Origin: JANNWF01 sp052390415
Lineage (GTDB): Bacteria > Pseudomonadota > Gammaproteobacteria > Xanthomonadales > Xanthomonadaceae
Length of the DNA stretch: 37,218 bases
Assembly: GCA_052390415.1 (NCBI GenBank)
Contig: JBQTGY010000031.1
Coordinates: 1-37,218 of the forward strand
Reading direction: 5' to 3'
The first letter of the stretch is position 1; each line of letters begins with the position of its first letter. A model generated the notes under the pieces. That model had not been told where the DNA came from. It worked only from the letters and a program-made list of their open reading frames with translations, and made no database searches. Of the stretch, positions 31,827-37,218 are shown in pieces. The position numbers were made by a program, and so were the translations under genes.

Positions 31827-34034
31827 ATGTCGATCCGAGCACTGTTGCTCAGCCTGTTGTTCTTGCCAATGCTCGCGCAAGCCAAATCCGAGGCGACCAC
31901 CGCGGTCACCCTGGAGTCCAAGGGTAAGAATGACTCGATAGCGACCACTGCGGTCACCTTGGAATCCACGGTTCAGCACGGCTCGATCGCGCAATGGGTC
32001 GCCGAATTCCTGAGCGTGAGCGACTACAGCTACACCAAGCGCCCACTCAACGATCAGCTGTCGGCCGACATCTTCAAGCGTTACATCGATTCGCTGGATG
32101 GCGAGCGGCTGTTCTTTCTGGCCAGCGACATCGAGGGCTTTGAGCGTTATCGCAACCAGCTCGACGATGCCATCGAGTCGCGCAACCTGCGCCCGGCGTT
32201 TGAAATCTACAACGTCTATACCCAGCGCCTTGCCGAACGCACCGCGTTTTCACGCGAGTTCCTGGCCAAGGGCAACTTCAAGCTGGATGGCGATCAACAG
32301 TTCAAGCTCAACCGCGACGAAGGCCCCTTCGAGGCCAGTCGTGAAGCGTTGGACGAAGTCTGGAAGCATCGCGTCAGCAACGATGTGCTGCGCCTGAAAC
32401 TGGCCGGTCGCGACATGGCCGCCATCCGCGAAACTCTGGACAAGCGTTATTCAACCAGCGAACGTCGCTTGCAGGAACTCAAGCCCGACGACATTTTCCA
32501 GAACTTCATGAACGCCTATGCAGCGTCCATCGAAGCGCATACCTCGTACATGAACGCGCGCGCGTCGGAGAACTTCAATATCCAGATGCGACTGTCGCTG
32601 GAAGGCATCGGCGCGGTGCTGCAACGCGACGACGAATACACCTTGGTGCGTTCGGTCGTTGCCGGTGGACCGGCGGCGATGTCGGAAAAAATCAAAGCCG
32701 GCGACCGCATCGTGGGCGTCGGCCAAGGCAAGTCCGGCCCCATGGTCGACGTGATTGGCTGGCGCGTCGACGATGTCGTGGAGCTGATCCGCGGGCCCAA
32801 GGATTCGTGGGTTCGTTTGGACATCCTGCCCGCTGAAGCCGGTGTCGACGGCAAGCATGAGATCGTTGCCTTGAGTCGACAGAAGATCAAGCTGGAAGAG
32901 CAGGCCGCCAAACAACGCATCATCGAAGTGCCGGACGGCGAGAGCTTCCGCAAGGTCGGAATCATTTCGCTGCCGGGCTTCTACGAGGATTTCGAAGGCC
33001 GTCGCCGCGATGAGCCCGACTACCGTTCGGCCACCCGCGACGTCGCTCGTCTGCTGGTCGAACTGAAAGAAAAAGGCGTGGAGGGCATCGTGCTCGACCT
33101 GCGCAACAACGGCGGCGGCTCGCTGCGTGAAGCGGTGGAGTTGACCGGTTTGTTCATTGATACCGGCCCGGTGGTACAGGTGCGCTACGCGGGCGGCCGT
33201 GTGCAGGTTGAGGCGGATCGGCAGTTGGGAACGACCTGGGATGGGCCACTGGCCATTCTGGTGAATCGGGCCTCCGCATCGGCCTCGGAAATCGTCGCTG
33301 CGGCAATTCAGGATCATGGCCGCGGCCTGATCATCGGCGAACCCACGTTCGGCAAGGGCACGGTGCAAAACCTGCTCGACCTCGACTCGATGTACCGCCG
33401 CACGGATGCGCCAGGCCTCGGCCAATTGAAGCTGACCGTGGCGCAGTTCTTCCGCGTCAATGGCGGCTCGACCCAACGCAAAGGCGTTTCGCCCGACATT
33501 GCATTTCCGGTCACGCTGGATGCCGAGGACTATGGCGAAAGTACCTACGACAACGCGCTGCCCTGGGCACAGATCGCCCCGGTCTCGCATGAGCGCCTGG
33601 CCGATTTCCAGCCACTGCTGCCCTTGCTGACCAAGCGTCACGCCGTGCGTACCGAAACCGATCCCGAGTTTCGCTGGTTGAAGGAAGACATTGCGACCTA
33701 TCGCGAACAGCGCGAGCGCGCCGAGCTGTCCCTGAATTTGCAGGTCCGCAAGCAGGAGCGCGACGCGCTTGAAGCACGACGGGTGCAGCGTGACGCCGAG
33801 CGCAAGGCACTTGGCGAGGCGGTCGTGGATGCAGAAATCGTCGCCGACGATGGCCTGCAAGCCGATGAGCGCGATCTCGCCGAGCAGTTGAAACGTGAGG
33901 ACGACCGCGATGACGAGAAGCCGGACGCCTTGCTGCGTGAAGCAGCCAACGTGCTGGTCGATGCGATCAACCTGCTGCACAGCGATGTGAAGCTGGCCGA
34001 GCAGGTGTATCCGAAGGCGCAATCCAACAATTGA
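31827..34034 (+). CDS. prc: Carboxy-terminal processing protease Prc/Tsp
   Basis: Periplasmic protease that trims C-termini, including substrates involved in cell-wall hydrolase turnover. The 735 residues: signal peptide (1-19), two 16-residue tandem repeats (23-54), N-terminal helical region, PDZ domain (about 255-335), and the S41 core with Ser485 in ASASASE, Asp496 and Lys510 in TFGKGTVQ at the same spacing as E. coli Tsp. A charged C-terminal helical region follows. I chose the ATG at 31827 (GAGGT six bases upstream) over 31803 because it starts the signal peptide. It sits 145 bases after lipA. Confidence 0.95.
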   Translation: MSIRALLLSLLFLPMLAQAKSEATTAVTLESKGKNDSIATTAVTLESTVQHGSIAQWVAEFLSVSDYSYTKRPLNDQLSADIFKRYIDSLDGERLFFLASDIEGFERYRNQLDDAIESRNLRPAFEIYNVYTQRLAERTAFSREFLAKGNFKLDGDQQFKLNRDEGPFEASREALDEVWKHRVSNDVLRLKLAGRDMAAIRETLDKRYSTSERRLQELKPDDIFQNFMNAYAASIEAHTSYMNARASENFNIQMRLSLEGIGAVLQRDDEYTLVRSVVAGGPAAMSEKIKAGDRIVGVGQGKSGPMVDVIGWRVDDVVELIRGPKDSWVRLDILPAEAGVDGKHEIVALSRQKIKLEEQAAKQRIIEVPDGESFRKVGIISLPGFYEDFEGRRRDEPDYRSATRDVARLLVELKEKGVEGIVLDLRNNGGGSLREAVELTGLFIDTGPVVQVRYAGGRVQVEADRQLGTTWDGPLAILVNRASASASEIVAAAIQDHGRGLIIGEPTFGKGTVQNLLDLDSMYRRTDAPGLGQLKLTVAQFFRVNGGSTQRKGVSPDIAFPVTLDAEDYGESTYDNALPWAQIAPVSHERLADFQPLLPLLTKRHAVRTETDPEFRWLKEDIATYREQRERAELSLNLQVRKQERDALEARRVQRDAERKALGEAVVDAEIVADDGLQADERDLAEQLKREDDRDDEKPDALLREAANVLVDAINLLHSDVKLAEQVYPKAQSNN
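31893..31988 (+). repeat. 48-bp tandem duplication at the start of mature Prc
   Basis: 31893-31940 and 31941-31988 encode ATTAVTLESKGKNDSI and ATTAVTLESTVQHGSI, directly after the signal peptide. The first nine residues of each unit are identical, with only synonymous changes in the DNA there. Confidence 0.85.
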
Positions 34035-34044
34035 GTGCTGTGAA

Positions 34045-34062
34045 GCCGCCAAGGATGGCGGC
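34045..34062. terminator. Probable terminator hairpin after prc
   Basis: GCCGCC (34045-34050), AAGGAT loop, GGCGGC (34057-34062), in the 39-base gap between converging prc (plus) and the next gene (minus). No U-run. Confidence 0.45.
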
Positions 34063-34073
34063 CAGTTCACCCA

Positions 34074-34826
34074 TCACCGCGATGGAAATGCCGGCCCCAC
34101 CTCAAAGCGAATGAGGCTGTCGCAACGTCTGCAATACAACGATTGGTCTTCAACTTCTTGTGGGCCGCGGTCGTTCTCGCTGAACGCTTCACGCACGTTG
34201 CTGGAAAAGCCCACCACGCTGTCCAGCGGATGGTCCCGCCGCAGATGGGCGAAGTCTGCGATGCGCGCTTGTGCCCAGATCGACGCCGGCTTTTGCAGTA
34301 CGCCGCATCGAAATCCGTGTTGCCGCAAGCCACGCTCGACACCTTGCAAGTGTTCGCAGCAACGCGTGCGTGCAGGATTTTCCAGATAGTCGATGTCGTC
34401 GTTGCTGGGAAAGCTGCCCTGCAAGCAGGCGTCGGCGTGCGCGTTTCGAATCGGGTCAGCAAGCAACTGACGGTAGCGCGCTTCCCATCCCGCAATCGTG
34501 GCCAAATCGGCACTCATCTGGCGCCGTGCCAGAGGCAGCCAGTGCGACAGACGAGGATCATCTGCGAGCTGCGCCAACTCGCAGTTCAACCTGCCCATCG
34601 CTTGACGGGCCCGCCGCCGATTCGACCAGCGTTGCAGTCGCCCCATCACCCACACCGGGAGCATGATCGCCGCCAACATCAACACACAGATGAGCACCGG
34701 TAGCACGGTCGCCAGCACGCCTGTCGCCGGCACGCGATTTCCAAGCAAGCTGATCGGCAGCACGGCCAAGAACATCAGCAACAAGTCGCTGCCGGCACCC
34801 AGCGCCCCGATGAGCCAGCGCGACAT
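34074..34826 (-). CDS. Cysteine-rich two-helix membrane protein, unrecognised
   Basis: A 250-residue protein with two N-terminal membrane helices (about 8-28 and 36-60) and a soluble C-terminal region of about 180 residues. The soluble part has Cys-Glu in NCELAQL, a single Cys in DACLQG, Cys-Cys in RTRCCEHL, one in GFRCGV, and a CXXC in LYCRRCDSLI near the end. The last could be half of a zinc or iron site. The ATG at 34826 has a strong AGGAGGA site; the longer frame from 34931 is rejected. Divergent from a diguanylate cyclase across 103 bases. I know no family for it. Confidence 0.75.
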   Translation of the reverse strand: MSRWLIGALGAGSDLLLMFLAVLPISLLGNRVPATGVLATVLPVLICVLMLAAIMLPVWVMGRLQRWSNRRRARQAMGRLNCELAQLADDPRLSHWLPLARRQMSADLATIAGWEARYRQLLADPIRNAHADACLQGSFPSNDDIDYLENPARTRCCEHLQGVERGLRQHGFRCGVLQKPASIWAQARIADFAHLRRDHPLDSVVGFSSNVREAFSENDRGPQEVEDQSLYCRRCDSLIRFEVGPAFPSR

Positions 34827-34929
34827 CCGCTCCTCCTGCAATTCCTGACCGTGTGGGAATTTGCAAACGTATGCCGCCACACGCGCAGAAACAATCAGGC
34901 GGCGAGCCGCCCACGTTAGACTTTCGAGC

Positions 34930-37095
34930 ATGCGTAGTTGCTATTTCGAGCCCATGATCCGCCGCGCCTTGCTTGCCGAACGCCTGGCACATTGTTGCCG
35001 TGGGCTGCTGGTCGGGCTGATCCTGCTCTCTGGTCTCGCCCATGCGGCCGAATCGGGGTTGCCACCCGCGGGCAGCGTCGTTCCACGGCATGCGCAGGAA
35101 CTTCGCGCGCTGATCGAGCCGGAGAAAGTGCTGGCCGAACTGCCGGCCGAGATCGCCGCAGCGCGTGCATCGGGCGATCAGACTCAACTGGCGCTGCTGC
35201 TTTTGGCCGAGGCCAATGCCTGTCGGGTGGTGGCCGACTGGTTGTGTCAGCGCCGAGCCAGCGCTGATGCAGCGACCGCCGGACGCGCCGCCGAAAGGCC
35301 GTTGTTGATCGCGCGCGGCAAGATTCTCGAGAGCCGCGCGGTGATCGGTCTGCAGGACTACACCCGCGCCGAGCAGCTGCTTGCCGAAGCGCAGACACAG
35401 CTCGATCTCGAACCTTCCACCGAGCTTTCCGCCGATGTTTTGCTGGGGTTCTCGTCGTTGAGCTTTGCCCTCGGCAAACACCAACTGGCCGCTGACTACG
35501 CGCGCCAAGGTCTGCAATTGCTGGGGACAAGGGATGGCGCCGGGTTGCAGGCCAGACTGCATCGCAATTTCGCTCGCTCCATCGCCCAGTTGGGTGACAC
35601 CGCCGCCGCACAGGTTGCACTTGAGGCAGGAATTCTGGCCGCGCAGCGAGTGGATGATCCCAAGTTGGTGGCCGAGCTACACCTTGAATCAGCGCGTCTG
35701 GCGAACAAGGTCGGCGATGTTGCTGCGCAACGTCGACACAGCAGTGAAGTGCTGGCCTTGGCCGACCGCTTGAAGAACTCGCAGTTGTTCGGCCAAGCCC
35801 ACGAAGCTCTCGGGCTTTCAGCCATCCAGGCGGGCGACTTTGCAGCGGCGCGCAGCGAATTCAGTGCTGCCGTCGTCTCGTTCAAGGGATTGGGACTCTC
35901 ACGCGATGAACTGCGCGCCACGCAACGCCTGCTGCGATTGCTGCTCGATCAACGCGCCAGTGCTGAAGTGATGGGACCGCTGCTGCGGCGCTCGTTTGAT
36001 CTGGGCGAGGAGGTCGCGCAGCGCGACCGCACACAGGCCGCCGACGACTTTGAAACCCGCTTGCAATACGCTCGCCAACAGCTCGATATCATGCGTTTGG
36101 AAAGCGACGCACGACTGGCGCAAGAGCGCAATCGCTTGCTCGACGCGGAATCGCGTCTGAGCCGCTGGGTCACCGGATTGAGCGTGATCACCCTGCTGGT
36201 GTTTGCGGTTTTGCTTGTTTTGCAATTGCGCGCCAAACGGAGACTGGAACGCGTCCTTGGCAAGCTGCGTCGCAGTGAATCGCGCGCGACGGAACTGCTG
36301 CGCCTCAGCAAGGGCATGGTCCTGCTGCACGACCTCGATGGCTGTATCGATCTGCTCAATCCGGCGGCGGCGCAAGCGCTGCTGGTGCCGGCTGACACGC
36401 GCAGTCTGGGCAATCTGCGTGATCACATCGCACCTTTGGACACTGAGGTGCTGAGTCGTTACCTGTCGACATTGCGGGACTCGGGGGAAGCCAGCGAAGT
36501 GCTGCAGATCACCCCACGCGGTGGCGAAACACGCTTGATTCGCATCGATGGTCGGGTCGCGCCCAATTCGGAAGAGCGGCCTTATGTGATCGGCAACGCG
36601 GCCGACATCACCATCGAAACCCGCGAGGCAGAAGCACTGCGCAAGCAGACGCTGCACGATCCGCTGACAGGCTGCTACAACCGCCGCTACCTCGACACCT
36701 TCGCGGCCACTGCCGCCAACGATGCGCATTGGGCGGTGATCAATATCGACCTCGATGGATTCAAGCAGATCAATGATCGCTTTGGCCACGAACATGGCGA
36801 TGTCGTGTTGCGCGAGGTCGCGACATTCATCGGCAAGCGCTTGCGCGAACACGATGCCTTGGTGCGGGTGGGCGGTGATGAATTCCTGATCCTGCTGGCC
36901 AACGTGACCACGGCGACCTTGCAGTCGCTGGTGGCCCGCTTGCAAGCTGATATGGAAACCGCGCCTTGTCGTTTTTCGCTGGGCAGCGCAGAGCGCGAAG
37001 GCGATGAAGAACTACAACAAACCATCGCCCGCGCCGACACCCAGATGTATGCGCGTCGACGGCAGGTGCGGGGTGGCGCGGTTCCCTTGGGCTAG
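34930..37095 (+). CDS. TPR-PAS-GGDEF diguanylate cyclase
   Basis: Makes cyclic di-GMP from two GTP. The 721 residues: signal peptide or anchor (about 22-40), a periplasmic helical-repeat (TPR-like) region to about 370, a coiled coil, one membrane helix (about 413-435), a PAS-like domain (about 458-560), and a GGDEF domain. The active loop GGDEF (648-652) is intact, and an inhibitory RxxD (Arg639-Asp642) sits five residues upstream at the right spacing, so product inhibition is expected. The linker LHDPLTGCYNRRYLD marks the cyclase start. The start could be 34930 or the ATG at 34954. No EAL domain. Confidence 0.9.
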   Translation: MRSCYFEPMIRRALLAERLAHCCRGLLVGLILLSGLAHAAESGLPPAGSVVPRHAQELRALIEPEKVLAELPAEIAAARASGDQTQLALLLLAEANACRVVADWLCQRRASADAATAGRAAERPLLIARGKILESRAVIGLQDYTRAEQLLAEAQTQLDLEPSTELSADVLLGFSSLSFALGKHQLAADYARQGLQLLGTRDGAGLQARLHRNFARSIAQLGDTAAAQVALEAGILAAQRVDDPKLVAELHLESARLANKVGDVAAQRRHSSEVLALADRLKNSQLFGQAHEALGLSAIQAGDFAAARSEFSAAVVSFKGLGLSRDELRATQRLLRLLLDQRASAEVMGPLLRRSFDLGEEVAQRDRTQAADDFETRLQYARQQLDIMRLESDARLAQERNRLLDAESRLSRWVTGLSVITLLVFAVLLVLQLRAKRRLERVLGKLRRSESRATELLRLSKGMVLLHDLDGCIDLLNPAAAQALLVPADTRSLGNLRDHIAPLDTEVLSRYLSTLRDSGEASEVLQITPRGGETRLIRIDGRVAPNSEERPYVIGNAADITIETREAEALRKQTLHDPLTGCYNRRYLDTFAATAANDAHWAVINIDLDGFKQINDRFGHEHGDVVLREVATFIGKRLREHDALVRVGGDEFLILLANVTTATLQSLVARLQADMETAPCRFSLGSAEREGDEELQQTIARADTQMYARRRQVRGGAVPLG

Positions 37096-37218
37096 CCCGG
37101 ACATTTCATGAGGTCGCGAGAAAACGCCCGAACTTCGTTGGTGCGCCTCGTCAAAAGTGATGAATCTCAAAATGACAAAGTGTTCGCTGCGTTTTCCCGC
37201 TGGCACGATGCTCACTTG
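37096..37218 (+). mobile_element. Possible left end of an insertion sequence, cut by window edge
   Basis: Right after the cyclase stop, CCCGGACATTTCATGAGG opens a stretch whose style recalls IS1380-type ends as I remember them. GCGAGAAAACGC (37116-37127) and GCGTTTTCCCGC (37189-37200) form an 11-of-12 inverted repeat. The next bases open a frame that does not close in the window. Identification rests on recollection and is weak. Confidence 0.3.
37172..37218 (+). CDS. Possible transposase start, partial
   Basis: ATG at 37172 followed by 15 open codons (MTKCSLRFPAGTMLT) running off the window. The position relative to the putative element end would fit an IS transposase N-terminus, but the fragment is too short to identify and has no clear ribosome site. 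Confidence 0.22.
   Translation, partial: MTKCSLRFPAGTMLT

Noticed and set aside
32451..34070. Minus-strand open frame of 539 codons
   Set aside because: It is the antisense frame of prc, whose motifs are intact.
1..37218. CRISPR array, tRNA/rRNA genes, prophage, toxin-antitoxin or defence genes
   Set aside because: Looked for and not seen; repeats found are inside coding genes and not spaced as an array.

Overview
The window is a chromosomal stretch of GC-rich DNA from a Gram-negative bacterium, most likely a gammaproteobacterium of the Xanthomonadales/Lysobacterales. I infer this from the gene set (TamAB, RdgC, heterotetrameric GlyQS, Prc, a dac-ybeD-lipB-lipA order, sortable C-terminal tails) and from the composition. 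No marker rRNA gene is present, so the placement is an inference. Almost all genes are housekeeping and tightly packed; only one gap exceeds 300 bases.

Left part (1-16.5 kb), all genes on the minus strand: a truncated aa3-type cytochrome c oxidase subunit I, subunit II and a DUF2244 membrane protein; a YbaY-type lipoprotein; the tamA-tamB outer-membrane assembly pair; glyQ-glyS; tatA-tatB-tatC; a SYLF-domain secreted protein; and a propeller-like exported protein with a PEP-CTERM-like tail.

Middle part (16.6-23.5 kb): ferrochelatase translationally coupled to an alpha/beta hydrolase (plus); a YgjP-type metallopeptidase abutting rdgC (minus); a tiny DUF465 protein (plus); a DUF481 outer-membrane protein (minus); a WYL-domain regulator (plus); and a small two-helix membrane protein.

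Right part (23.5-37.2 kb): a peptidoglycan cluster (mltB, rlpA, dacC), then the lipoate cluster (ybeD, lipB, lipA) and prc. This is the familiar dacA-ybeD-lipB-lipA neighbourhood, but it is split by an 835-residue Calx-beta surface protein on the opposite strand, which has an IPTL-CTERM-like tail and an internal 678-bp duplication. After prc come an unrecognised cysteine-rich membrane protein and a divergent TPR-PAS-GGDEF diguanylate cyclase. The last ~120 bases look like the edge of an insertion sequence.

Four- to few-base stop/start overlaps couple many pairs (tamA-tamB, tatB-tatC, hemH-hydrolase, mltB-rlpA, ybeD-lipB, lipB-lipA). I found no tRNA, rRNA, CRISPR array, prophage or defence island. 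The most unusual points are the Calx-beta gene and its tail, in-frame tandem repeats inside tamB and prc, an acidic insert in TamA POTRA3, a predicted leaderless ybeD-lipBA transcript, and the unrecognised Cys-rich membrane protein next to a diguanylate cyclase.
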